From Chondromyces crocatus (GTDB lineage: Bacteria; Myxococcota_A; Polyangia; Polyangiales; Polyangiaceae), in the NCBI RefSeq assembly GCF_001189295.1, contig NZ_CP012159.1, positions 8,223,501 through 8,287,500 of the forward strand: a DNA stretch of 64,000 nt. Direction: 5' to 3'. The notes beneath the pieces are model-generated. The model was given only the letters and a program-made list of their open reading frames with translations. It was not told where the DNA came from and did no database searches. A program made the translations under genes and the position numbers. This document shows, one piece after another, positions 32,644 to 41,111 of the stretch (its first letter is position 1; every line of letters starts with the position of its first letter).

Positions 32644-33555
32644 ATGCACCGAGTTCTCCTCTGTCTCCCCTTGATGATGGCCTCTTCGCTTCTGGGCTGC
32701 GCAGGCCCCGAAGGCGAGCCGGGAGCCCCCGGTGCCGACGGGGTGAACGGAGCGGAGGGAGCAACCGGTCCGACCGGCCCCGAAGGTCCCGAGGGCCCCG
32801 AGGGCGCTGAAGGTCCTGCGGGTCCCGAGGGCCCTGAAGGCCCCGAGGGTCCCACGGGTCCCACCGGCGCTGATGGCAATGGGAATGGTGGCGGTGCCAC
32901 GGGTCCCACTGGTCCCATGGGCCCTGCAGGTCCCCCCGGCGCTGCTGGCCCTGCTGGCCCTGCCGGCCCTGCCGGAGCCATGGGTCCCGCGGGTCCCACG
33001 GGTCCTGCTGGCGCGGCGGGCGCTGCGGGTCCGACCGGTCCTGCGGGTCCCGCGGGCGCGGCGGGTGCCGCTGGCCCCACGGGTCCTGCGGGCGCTGCGG
33101 GCGCCGCGGGTCCTGCCGGCCCCACCGGCCCCACCGGCCCTGCCGGGAGCGGTGGCGTCCTCGCCATCCGTGATTTCGATGGTGACTGGTCGGGCACCAC
33201 GATGGTCAACCAGCAGTACAGCGTCCCGACCGTGTGCCGGACGGCGACCTACACGCCGACGAGCGCCAACGAGGTCGCGATCATCACCATGAACGGGCTC
33301 GCGTCGCCGACCACCGCCAGCGAGGTCCTCTACCTCGACGTGATGTCCTCGCAGAACGGGGGCGCCTTCACCTACATCACCACCAACTCCAGCGCGAGCG
33401 AGCTGGTGACGGGCATCGGCACCGTGTCCATCACCAAGCGCGTCAACCTCGTCCAGGGGACGTCGTACGTGTTCGCTACCGGCTTCGTGACGGTCCCCGT
33501 CGCGAACATCGACGTCGGCACCTGCCACGGCACCGTGCTGATCGTTCGCCCCTGA
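32644..33555 (+). CDS. Collagen-like lipoprotein
   Basis: A 303-residue product from the ATG at 32644, which follows AAAGGA. Signal peptide with lipobox LLGC. Gly-X-Y triplets begin two residues after the lipid anchor: 19 rich in Glu ([10 protein letters not shown]), a break at GNGNGGG, then 27 mostly of GPT, GPA and GAA. A C-terminal domain of about 130 residues is beta-rich with two Cys. Bacterial collagen-like proteins form trimeric stalks; this one would be anchored by its N-terminus and display the C-terminal head. Triplet number is likely to vary among strains because the DNA is repetitive. Confidence 0.9.
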   Translation: MHRVLLCLPLMMASSLLGCAGPEGEPGAPGADGVNGAEGATGPTGPEGPEGPEGAEGPAGPEGPEGPEGPTGPTGADGNGNGGGATGPTGPMGPAGPPGAAGPAGPAGPAGAMGPAGPTGPAGAAGAAGPTGPAGPAGAAGAAGPTGPAGAAGAAGPAGPTGPTGPAGSGGVLAIRDFDGDWSGTTMVNQQYSVPTVCRTATYTPTSANEVAIITMNGLASPTTASEVLYLDVMSSQNGGAFTYITTNSSASELVTGIGTVSITKRVNLVQGTSYVFATGFVTVPVANIDVGTCHGTVLIVRP

Positions 33556-33867
33556 GCGTCTCCCCTCGCCTCTCGGGCGCTTGATGCCAGGCGCCCTCCC
33601 TCCCCTCCACAACACCTTCGACCCACCACCTCCGGTCCTCTCGGGGACGAGCGGCGCTGCACGCGCGTCACCTCGGCGTCGAGTTCACCAAGCTCGGTCG
33701 GCCACCGCCTGGAGCGCCGGCGTTCGGCGCGTCGGTCCACGTCATTCCGTCGTGTCTGCACCCGCAGCGCGCGCGCCATCGGCACGCAGCCCGTCTGCAC
33801 GCGGTCTCCCCGGGATCACCACGGTCTCGCCCTGTGCGTCGCCCCACGCTCCGGGTTAGATGGGGGC
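33556..33867. other. Intergenic with a hairpin near the start
   Basis: An inverted repeat GGGCGC (33575-33580) and GCGCCC (33591-33596) follows the collagen-like gene and could be a terminator without a T tract. Nothing else is recognised. Confidence 0.35.
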
Positions 33868-35169
33868 ATGCCGAAGCCGAAGTCGAAGGTCGCCATCCTC
33901 CGCACCTCCCCCGCGACGGTCCTCGAGGACTACCACCGCCTCATGAACCTGGCCGGCTACCAGGACGTCGTGGCGAAGGACGCGGACACCGCGCTCAAGG
34001 TCAACATCTCCTGGCACTTCTTCTATCCGAGCGCGTCGACGACGCCCTGGCAGCTCGACGGGGTGATCCGGGCGATGAAGCAGGATGGCTACGCGAGCGA
34101 CCTGATTCACGCTTGCCACAACCGGACGGTGGTGATCGACGCACACCTCGGGGAGCGCGAGAACAAGCAGATCGACGTGGTCGAGGCGCACGGGCTGCGG
34201 AACGTCCACCTCTACGAGGGGGAGGAGTGGCTGCACATCCAGGACGCGGTCGGCGATCTGACGAAGAAGTTCCTGTGCTTGAACGAGGTGTACCCGAAGG
34301 GGTTCTCGATCCCGAAGCGGTTCATCGGCGAGAACATCATCCACCTGCCCACGGTGAAGACGCACATCTTCACGACGACGACGGGGGCGATGAAGAACGC
34401 CTTCGGCGGGCTCTTGAACGAGCACCGGCACTGGACGCACCCGGTGATCCACGAGACGCTGGTCGATCTGCTGATGATCCAGAAGAAGATCCACCGCGGG
34501 GTCTTCGCGGTGATGGACGGGACCTTCGCCGGAGACGGGCCAGGGCCGCGCTGCATGGTGCCGCACGTGAAGAACGTGATCCTGGCGTCGGCGGATCAGG
34601 TGGCCATCGACGCGGTGGCGGCGAAGCTGATGGGCTTCGATCCGCTGGCCGATCTGAAGTTCGTGCGGCTGGCGCACGATCTGGGGTTGGGCTGCGGGGA
34701 CGTGCGCGACATCGAGATCGTGGGCGATGTGGACGCGGCGAGCGAGCGCTGGAACTTCGACGGGCCGTTCAAGGAGATGACGTTCGCGTCACGGAACCAG
34801 CACCGGATCTACTGGGGGCCGCTGAAGAAGCCGGTGGAGTGGTCGCTGAAGACGTGGCTTGCGCCGTGGGCCTACGTGGCGTCGGTGACCTACCACGATC
34901 TGTTCTGGTACCCGCGCTATGCGCGGGCGAAGATGGCGCCGGTCCTGGAGAGCGACTGGGGGCGGCTGTTCGCGAACTGGGGCAAGGTGCAGCCGGATGC
35001 GGCTGGCCGGGGCTATCCGGAGGTGGGGGAGCCGAGCGCGGAGCTGGTGCGCTCGGGGGCAAAGCACTTCCTGGAGGGGGCTCGGCTGGTGGGGATGGCC
35101 ATCGCAGAATCGCCAGAGGTGCTGTCCCGGAAGCGAGGTCGCGGGCCCCAGTCGACACACGCTGGCTAG
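33868..35169 (+). CDS. DUF362 family protein
   Basis: A 433-residue soluble protein. The DUF362 core is recognisable by LKVNISWHFFYPSAS, IHLPTVKTHIFTTTTGAMKN, AFGGLL and FAVMDGTFAGDGPGPR. Many DUF362 proteins carry ferredoxin-like Cys clusters; none is evident here. The family's biochemical role is poorly known. The ATG at 33868 begins directly before the first conserved strand. The C-terminal 100 residues (WSLKTWLAPWAYVASVTYHD) look membrane-associating but not clearly spanning. Confidence 0.8.
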   Translation: MPKPKSKVAILRTSPATVLEDYHRLMNLAGYQDVVAKDADTALKVNISWHFFYPSASTTPWQLDGVIRAMKQDGYASDLIHACHNRTVVIDAHLGERENKQIDVVEAHGLRNVHLYEGEEWLHIQDAVGDLTKKFLCLNEVYPKGFSIPKRFIGENIIHLPTVKTHIFTTTTGAMKNAFGGLLNEHRHWTHPVIHETLVDLLMIQKKIHRGVFAVMDGTFAGDGPGPRCMVPHVKNVILASADQVAIDAVAAKLMGFDPLADLKFVRLAHDLGLGCGDVRDIEIVGDVDAASERWNFDGPFKEMTFASRNQHRIYWGPLKKPVEWSLKTWLAPWAYVASVTYHDLFWYPRYARAKMAPVLESDWGRLFANWGKVQPDAAGRGYPEVGEPSAELVRSGAKHFLEGARLVGMAIAESPEVLSRKRGRGPQSTHAG

Positions 35170-35438
35170 TCCTGCGTACCCCAGATCAGGGGCCTATCGG
35201 CCCCCACGCTCCCGATGGTCGCTACCCCTGCTTTCTTCGCAGATCGCTTGGCCAAGGACCCAGGACGAACTTGGGGAACCGAGTACTGGTTCTGCGTCCC
35301 CCTCGTCGGGCGCCGGTCGCGGCGGGGTGGGCGGCGCATGGCTGGATGGCCCCGTTTCGAGCACGGCCAGCTCGCTGGATTCCGTCGACGTTCGCCACGA
35401 TCTTGCCCCCGGAGCGCCACCGTGCGACCCACGGGCTC

Positions 35439-35825
35439 GTGAAGCTGGCGAGACATCTCTCTGCCCTGTCGTTCCTGGCCTTCCTCGTGCTCGTCGCGGG
35501 CGGGCCGCTGGGGTGCAATTACCTCGGCATGCTCGGGGTGCCTCCGCCGCCCACGATCCCCGACATGCCGCAGCTGCCGCCGCCCCCGGAAATCCCCGAG
35601 GTGCCGAAGCCGCCGGATCCGCCCCAGTCTCCCCAGATGCCTGCGGTGGACGTGCCGGAGGATCACGATGGCGGGGTCTGCTGCGTCCGCACGGGTGCCG
35701 TGGAGACGATGTGCGGCGTAGGCGCCAAGCGCTGCTGCACGCTGAAGCTCGACGGCGCAGGGGCCTGCGAAAGCGCCGGTCACCTCTGGTTCCACAGCGT
35801 CGACGGCTGCCGCGGCGCCTGCTGA
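35439..35825 (+). CDS. Small Pro- and Cys-rich lipoprotein
   Basis: A 128-residue product from a GTG at 35439. Signal peptide with lipobox GPLGC, a Pro-rich linker (VPPPPTIPDMPQLPPPPEIP), then a 50-residue C-terminal module with eight Cys (GVCCVRTG, MCGVGAKRCC, GACESAG, GCRGAC). The linker and Cys module match the general pattern of other lipoproteins in this window. Function unknown. Confidence 0.65.
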   Translation: MKLARHLSALSFLAFLVLVAGGPLGCNYLGMLGVPPPPTIPDMPQLPPPPEIPEVPKPPDPPQSPQMPAVDVPEDHDGGVCCVRTGAVETMCGVGAKRCCTLKLDGAGACESAGHLWFHSVDGCRGAC

Positions 35826-35835
35826 GGCGGTGACG

Positions 35836-35856
35836 GGCGCGCTCGCTCGGCGCGCC
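35836..35856 (+). terminator. GC-rich hairpin after the small lipoprotein gene
   Basis: Perfect 7-bp stem GGCGCGC and GCGCGCC around loop TCGCTCG, starting 11 bp after the stop. There is no T tract, so termination is only probable. Confidence 0.4.
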
Positions 35857-36026
35857 TCGTGACTCGTGAACGGATCGCACCACCAGGACGGCGAACGGCC
35901 GGCGCGTCCTCGCGCGCCTTGCTGGAGCGTGGGGCGTGGTCGGGGCCGTCGTGCCGGTCATGCCGTCAGCCCTGCTCCACCGGCCGGCGCCTGGTGAGGT
36001 GCTCCGAGCTTTGCTACCCTCGGGGG

Positions 36027-36185
36027 GTGCGCAAGATCATCCGCGAGATCATGGTCCTTCTGTGGAAGGTCCTCCGCCTCTTTCTCTGGAAGTGGCTGAG
36101 GCCTCGGCTCGGCAAGATCGTGATGGGTGTGTTCGTCTTCGTCGGGCTGATCGTGCTCGCGTTCGTGGTGCTGTCGCGCCTGTAG
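36027..36185 (+). CDS. 52-residue basic membrane protein
   Basis: A GTG at 36027 opens a product with a basic amphipathic start (VRKIIREIMVLLWKVLRLF), a Lys/Arg/Trp stretch and a single transmembrane helix (IVMGVFVFVGLIVLAFVVL). The hydrophobic pattern and codon bias argue for a real small gene rather than chance. No family is recognised. Confidence 0.55.
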   Translation: MRKIIREIMVLLWKVLRLFLWKWLRPRLGKIVMGVFVFVGLIVLAFVVLSRL

Positions 36186-36269
36186 CGCGCACCCCTCGGC
36201 TGGTTCGAGAGGCTGCGAGGTCGGTCGCTGGCTACAGGGAGGCGCCTCGACCCTGCGAGGGGGAGGCGC

Positions 36270-36367
36270 TGCTGCGAAGGGCACCACGGCCGATGACCTC
36301 GGCAAAGAGCGCTTCAGCGAAGGGCGCTGCGGCCGATGACTTCAGCGAAGGGCGCTGCGGCCGATGA
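36270..36367. repeat. 28-bp direct repeats copied from the end of the downstream dehydrogenase gene
   Basis: 36312-36339 and 36340-36367 are identical 28-bp copies containing GAAGGGCGCTGCGGCCGATG. A diverged third copy lies at about 36270-36297. The right-hand copy contains the last eight codons (VIGRSALR) and stop of the minus-strand acyl-CoA dehydrogenase gene, so the array was seeded by that gene's 3' end. Confidence 0.85.
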
Positions 36368-37478
36368 CCGTGCGCTGGATCTCGCTGGTGCCTTCGTAGA
36401 TCGTGGTGACACGGACGTCGCGCAGGTGGCGCTCGGCGGCGAAGTCGCGCACGTAGCCGTAGCCGCCGTGGATCTGCACGCAGCGCTGGCAGATGCGGTT
36501 CGCGGCTTCGCTGGCGAAGAGCTTGGCCATCGCCGCTTCGCTGCTGAAGGGGCGGCCAGATTCCTTGAGGGAGGCGGCGCGCAGGGTGAGGAGGCGGGCT
36601 GCATCGAGCTCGACCTTGGCGTCGGCGAGCTGGGCCTGGAGGGCGGGGAAGTCGGCGATGGGGCGGCCGAACTGGCGGCGCTGCTTGGCGTAGTCGGTGG
36701 CCTCTTCGAGGGCGCCGGTGGCGATGCCGACGGCCTGGGAGGCGATGCCGATGCGGCCGCCGTCGAGGGCCATCATGGCGATGCGGAAGCCGCCCTCGCG
36801 CTCGCCGAGGAGGGCGTCCTCGGGGATGCGGCAGTCGTCGAAGGTGAGGGGGACGGTGGTGGAGGCGCGCAGGCCGAGCTTGTCTTCGTGGGGGCCAGGG
36901 CGGAGGCCCGGGGTGCCGCCTTCGACGAGGAAGGCGGAGATGCCGCGGGTGCCAGGGCCGCCGGTGCGGGCCCAGACGATGAGGACGCCGGCGTGATCGC
37001 CGCTGGTGATCCACTGCTTCTCGCCGCGGAGCACCCAGCCCCCGGGGACCTTCTCGGCCGTGGTGCGCATGCCGCCCGGGTCGCTGCCCGCCTCGGGCTC
37101 GCTGAGGGCAAAGGAGCCAGCGACGTATTCGCCAGCGCAGATGCGAGGGACGTAGCGGGCGCGCTGGTCGGGGGTGCCGAAGGTGGTGATGACCTCGGCG
37201 ACCATGTTGGTCACGGACATGGTGACGGCGGTGGAGGCGCAGGCGCGGGCGACCTCCATCATGGCGAGGGCATAGGCGACGACGCCAGCCTCGGCGCCGC
37301 CGAGCGCGCTGGGGATGTTGACGCCCATGAGGCCGAGCTCTGCAAGGCCATGGAGGATCTCGGTGGGGAAGCGGCTCTCGCGGTCGAGATCGGCAGCGGC
37401 GGGCCGGATCACGCGTTCGGCGTAATCACGGGCGGTGCGGGCGACGAGGAGCTGGGTCTCGGTAGGCTCGATCTGCAT
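36342..37478 (-). CDS. Acyl-CoA dehydrogenase
   Basis: A 378-residue enzyme very close to short-chain (butyryl-type) acyl-CoA dehydrogenases. It has the FAD signature FALSEPEAGSDPGGMRT, GEKQWITSGDHAG, the motif QRRQFGRPIADFPALQ, and the catalytic Glu in TIYEGTSEIQRTVIGR. It oxidises an acyl-CoA to the 2-enoyl-CoA with electrons passed to an electron-transfer flavoprotein. Length and motifs are all normal, in contrast to the divergent homologue at 30224. No other beta-oxidation gene is adjacent. Confidence 0.93.
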   Translation of the reverse strand: MQIEPTETQLLVARTARDYAERVIRPAAADLDRESRFPTEILHGLAELGLMGVNIPSALGGAEAGVVAYALAMMEVARACASTAVTMSVTNMVAEVITTFGTPDQRARYVPRICAGEYVAGSFALSEPEAGSDPGGMRTTAEKVPGGWVLRGEKQWITSGDHAGVLIVWARTGGPGTRGISAFLVEGGTPGLRPGPHEDKLGLRASTTVPLTFDDCRIPEDALLGEREGGFRIAMMALDGGRIGIASQAVGIATGALEEATDYAKQRRQFGRPIADFPALQAQLADAKVELDAARLLTLRAASLKESGRPFSSEAAMAKLFASEAANRICQRCVQIHGGYGYVRDFAAERHLRDVRVTTIYEGTSEIQRTVIGRSALR

Positions 37479-37501
37479 GGGGAGGCGCCCTCCCCTCTAG
37501 G

Positions 37502-38968
37502 TCAGGGGCACTTCTGCGTAAAGTCGCACTGATCGCCACCACGCGCGGTGACGGTGAGCGCGTACGGGGTGCAGGTGCCCGTGACGCCAGGTCTGCGAGA
37601 GACGCGCAGGTAGTACCGCGACGAGTGGTTGTTGCAGTGGACGGGGGCGGTGGGGCCGCAGTTGATCTCGCCCTGGTTGCCCGAGCTGCCGTCGACGCAC
37701 CAGTCGTACGAGGTGATGCCGGCCGAGGGGCCGGTGGGGGTCTCGGAGCAGACGTTGCCACGCATCACGTCGACCACGAACTCGTTGTTCGGCATCGGCG
37801 CGGTGAAGTCGATGCTCACGTGGTACGTGTTCGTGTTGCCCTGGGGGGTGTCGACGGTCTCGACGATCCAGAAGTCGACATCGGCGTCGCTGGAGAGGGT
37901 GCCGTTGATGACGACGGAGTTGAGCGCGGCGTCGGTGACCGTCCCGGCGACCTTGGCGGTGCCGCAGCTGTTGTTGCCCTCTTCCGCCTCCAGGGCGCAG
38001 GGGCAGCCTTCGGAGGCGGCCTGTCCTGGGGGGTACTGGGTGTAGCCCGGGGCGCAGGAGTCGAGCACGCAGGCGCCCGTCTGGCAGCGGTAGGCGCCGT
38101 TCGGCGGGGGGGTGCCGCAGAGCTGGAGGATGTCGGCGTTGTCGGCCTGGCCGTCGCAGTCGTCGTCGAGGGCGTTGCAGACCTCGGCCTCCGGGACCTT
38201 GGCGTCGCAGCCCTCCCAGGTGCTGGCCTCGCCGTTGCAGCTCTCGGTGCCGCCGCAGCGGCCGAACGAGTTCTCGACGTAGCAGGTGTGCGAGACGCCG
38301 GCGCGCTGCTCGTTGCACGCGCAGGAGAGGCCTTCGTCCGGTACGCAGAACTTGTAGGGCACGCCCGAGGGAGGGGGCGGCTGGGGCGCTCCGCCCTCTC
38401 CGCTGCCACCGGCTCCGCCGACGCCGCCGCCGGCGCCGCCAGTCCCGCCAGCCCCACCTGCGCCGCTCGTCGGAGGAGGCCATCCGCCGTTCAGATACAG
38501 GCTGCCCTCGACACAGGAGAAGCCCGAGGGGCACTCGCCCATGGTGGTGCAGTCCGTCGCGCAGAACCTGTCGCCGAGCGGCGACCTGAGGCAGGCGTCG
38601 GAGGGGCTCTTGCAGTCGACCAGGGCCTTGCACTGCTCACACTGCTGGCCGAGGTCGGGGACGCAGATCGAGTCGCCTTCGATGATGGCGCAGTAGGTGC
38701 CCTGGGGGCACGCGGGCGGGCAGGGCACGGAGCAGTACTTCGTGCCGCCGATCGAGGTGCAGGTGCCCTCGGCGCAGTCGCTGTCCTCGTTGCAGGTCCC
38801 GCCGATCTGGCCCGGGGGGATGTTCGTGCCGCCGTCGGGCGTGACCGTCCCTCCCGTGGAGGAGGGAGGCTGAGGGATCGAGGATCCTTCGGCACAGGAT
38901 GCAAAGATCACGGCCGGGATGGCGACGAGGAGCGCGATCCGAAGGAGAGAACGACGGTCGGCGTTCAT
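37502..38968 (-). CDS. Large lipoprotein with MopE-type motif
   Basis: A 488-residue product. The ATG at 38968 begins MNADRRSLLRIALLV and leads to lipobox IFASC. A Cys-rich region (CNEDSDCAEGTCTSIGGTKY; CPPACPQGTYC) is followed by a Gly/Ala linker (about 150-190), then the motif EVCNALDDDCDGQADNADIL, which matches the short metal-binding-motif repeat named after MopE. The C-terminal 190 residues look like a jelly-roll or pre-peptidase beta domain (DVDFWIVETVDTPQGNTNTY). Likely displayed on the cell surface. Function unknown. Confidence 0.75.
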   Translation of the reverse strand: MNADRRSLLRIALLVAIPAVIFASCAEGSSIPQPPSSTGGTVTPDGGTNIPPGQIGGTCNEDSDCAEGTCTSIGGTKYCSVPCPPACPQGTYCAIIEGDSICVPDLGQQCEQCKALVDCKSPSDACLRSPLGDRFCATDCTTMGECPSGFSCVEGSLYLNGGWPPPTSGAGGAGGTGGAGGGVGGAGGSGEGGAPQPPPPSGVPYKFCVPDEGLSCACNEQRAGVSHTCYVENSFGRCGGTESCNGEASTWEGCDAKVPEAEVCNALDDDCDGQADNADILQLCGTPPPNGAYRCQTGACVLDSCAPGYTQYPPGQAASEGCPCALEAEEGNNSCGTAKVAGTVTDAALNSVVINGTLSSDADVDFWIVETVDTPQGNTNTYHVSIDFTAPMPNNEFVVDVMRGNVCSETPTGPSAGITSYDWCVDGSSGNQGEINCGPTAPVHCNNHSSRYYLRVSRRPGVTGTCTPYALTVTARGGDQCDFTQKCP

Positions 38969-39191
38969 GAGACGGCGCACCTCCACCAGGGAAAAGACCG
39001 GAATCTCCGCGAGAAAAGCCCGCGCGAGGATCCTTGTGGAGAATAAGGCGCAAGTGCGCCGGCCGTCAAATGAGAGGGGCGCGCTATCCCCTGCCCTGCT
39101 GCGAGTTTCACCCCCGGCACCTGCGCGGGGTACGCGATGCTTGTCCACGGCGCAGCGTCGCCACTAGAGTCGTGGAGAATTTTCGAGGCCC

Positions 39192-40916
39192 ATGGCTACG
39201 CTGTACCCGCTGTCTCCGTCGCTGCGCCCGTTGCTCGTCCTCGCTGCTGGAGCATTCGCAGCAGGCTGTTCGGAGCCAGCGGCCTCCCTGTCTGCACCCT
39301 CACGGGGTGCAGGAGCGCCCGCCCTCCCGGAGCCTCGGCCGGCCCTGGAAGCCGCAGCGAACACCGCCGCTCCGTCAGTGACGGGAGCGCCGGCAGCCGC
39401 TGCGCAAGGGGTTACGCCGTCCGCAGCGCCCGAGGGCGTCGTCGCGGCGGGCAGCGTCCTTGCTGCACCGCCAGCGATGGCGGACGCGGCCGGCGAGGCC
39501 CCCGCGGGCGATGCGGCAGGCACGGCGGCAGCGGATGCGACGCCCCGGATCTACTCGAAGGCGCGGTTCGCCTGGATCGCGCCTGCCCCGCGGCCGAGCA
39601 AGGGGTGGCTGGGGTATCTGGGACTCGGGGGTTCGGTGGCGGTGCGCGGCGCAAGCCTGGAGGCGGCGCGGGTCCACGGGTCGGGCTGCGATGCGTGGTA
39701 CGCGGTGGAGCCCGTCGGCTATGTCTGCGCGGGGAGCGGGGCCAGCGTCGATCCGAACGATCCCGCGGTGGTGGCGCTGCGTGACGAAGCGCCGAAGCTC
39801 GACTCGCCCTGGCCCTACCAGTACGCCGAGTCCCTGGGGGCGCCTCGCTACGTGACGGTGCCGAGCGCGGAGGAGCAGCGCCGGAAGGAATGGGATCTCG
39901 CGGCGCATCTGGAGAAGACCGCCAGGGCGCGCGAGGCGAAGAGCGAGGAGGAGATCCGGGCGATCGACAAGCATCTGGTGGGGGTGGATCTGCGCCCGAC
40001 CGGGGTGCCGCAGCCAGAGCTGTTCTCGTTCGGTGGGCTGGTGCGCGAGGCGCGACCGCGCGTGGTCGATGGTTCGACCGTGGCCTACACGCAGAGCTTC
40101 GATGCCGATGGTCGCTCGTGGGTGGTCACGTCGGACCAGGCGATCATGCCGCGGGATCGGCTGAGGCCGTATCCGCGCTCGGAGTTCCAGGGGGTCTGGC
40201 TGCGTGACGGGGTGGCGTTGCCGATCGCATACATCCGCAAGTCGGCGCGGCCGACCTACCGTCGCACGGAGGCCGGGGCGTTCGAGCCGACGGGCGAGGA
40301 GCTGGCGCGGCTCTCCTGGGTGGGGCTGACCGGGCGCACCGAGGGCGAGGGGAAGGCGCGCTACGTCGAGACGAAGCAGGCCGGGGTGTGGCTGCTGGAG
40401 AGCGACACGACGGTGCTCGAGCAGGCCGAAAAGATCCCCTTCACGAAGGCAGCGGAGCCCGGAGCGCCGCCGCGCAAGTGGCTCGAGGTGAGCGTGCTCG
40501 GGGGGTGGCTGATCGCCTACGAGGAGGCGACGCCGGTCTTCGCGACGCTGATCTCTCCAGGCCGCGGTGGGATCCCGACGAAAGGGGTGGCGGCGATCGA
40601 GACGGCAGCGACGCCGACGGGGACGTTCCGTGTCGACGGCAAGTTCCGTACGGCGACCATGGTCTCCAGCACGAACGACCTGATCGTGCACTCGGAGGTG
40701 CAGTACGTGCTGAACTTCAGCGGTCCGCACGCGCTGCACGGCGCCTACTGGCACGACGCCTGGGGCGAGCCGAAGAGCGGCGGCTGCGTGAACCTGGCGC
40801 CCATCGACGCGAAGCAGATCTTCGCGTGGACCGATCCTCCCGTGCCCGAGGGCTGGCACGGGATGCGCGCGGTCTCCGAGATGGGTCGCTCGACGGTCGT
40901 GAAGATCCACCGCTGA
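39192..40916 (+). CDS. L,D-transpeptidase (YkuD) lipoprotein
   Basis: A 574-residue product with lipobox AAGC, an Ala/Pro linker to about 115, a middle region of unknown fold and a C-terminal YkuD domain. The active site is intact: HSEVQY, then HGAYWHDAWGEPKSGGCVNL with the catalytic Cys and preceding His. Such enzymes make 3-3 cross-links in peptidoglycan or attach outer-membrane lipoproteins to it. The long middle region is larger than in typical enzymes and may target the protein. It stands alone as a transcription unit, followed by two hairpins. Confidence 0.88.
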   Translation: MATLYPLSPSLRPLLVLAAGAFAAGCSEPAASLSAPSRGAGAPALPEPRPALEAAANTAAPSVTGAPAAAAQGVTPSAAPEGVVAAGSVLAAPPAMADAAGEAPAGDAAGTAAADATPRIYSKARFAWIAPAPRPSKGWLGYLGLGGSVAVRGASLEAARVHGSGCDAWYAVEPVGYVCAGSGASVDPNDPAVVALRDEAPKLDSPWPYQYAESLGAPRYVTVPSAEEQRRKEWDLAAHLEKTARAREAKSEEEIRAIDKHLVGVDLRPTGVPQPELFSFGGLVREARPRVVDGSTVAYTQSFDADGRSWVVTSDQAIMPRDRLRPYPRSEFQGVWLRDGVALPIAYIRKSARPTYRRTEAGAFEPTGEELARLSWVGLTGRTEGEGKARYVETKQAGVWLLESDTTVLEQAEKIPFTKAAEPGAPPRKWLEVSVLGGWLIAYEEATPVFATLISPGRGGIPTKGVAAIETAATPTGTFRVDGKFRTATMVSSTNDLIVHSEVQYVLNFSGPHALHGAYWHDAWGEPKSGGCVNLAPIDAKQIFAWTDPPVPEGWHGMRAVSEMGRSTVVKIHR

Positions 40917-40937
40917 AGCCCCCGCCTCGCGAGGTGG

Positions 40938-41015
40938 TTCACGCGGTGTGGCGTGAAGGGGCATGCCGACGGCAGGGGACGGGTCAGCGAGGTAGCTCAC
41001 GCTGCGTGGCGTGAG
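40938..41015. repeat. Two related stem-loops with compensating stem changes
   Basis: Hairpin 1: TTCACGC (40938-40944), loop of six, GCGTGAA (40951-40957). Hairpin 2: CTCACGC (40996-41002), loop of six, GCGTGAG (41009-41015). The only stem difference is compensated on both sides. They lie 58 bp apart between the transpeptidase stop and the GH13 start and could act as terminators or a processed RNA element. Confidence 0.55.
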
Positions 41016-41111
41016 GGCTCGCCCACGCCAGGAGAACCGCTTCGTGTGCCCACCGATTGTTGGCGGCCCCGCGCGAGGTGCTGCACGATCGCGGCAAACC
41101 CTGGAGGTATC

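Noticed and set aside
32620..33615. Minus-strand frame opposite the collagen-like gene
   Set aside because: Repetitive Gly/Ala/Arg/Thr product mirrors the Gly-X-Y DNA and has no start signals.
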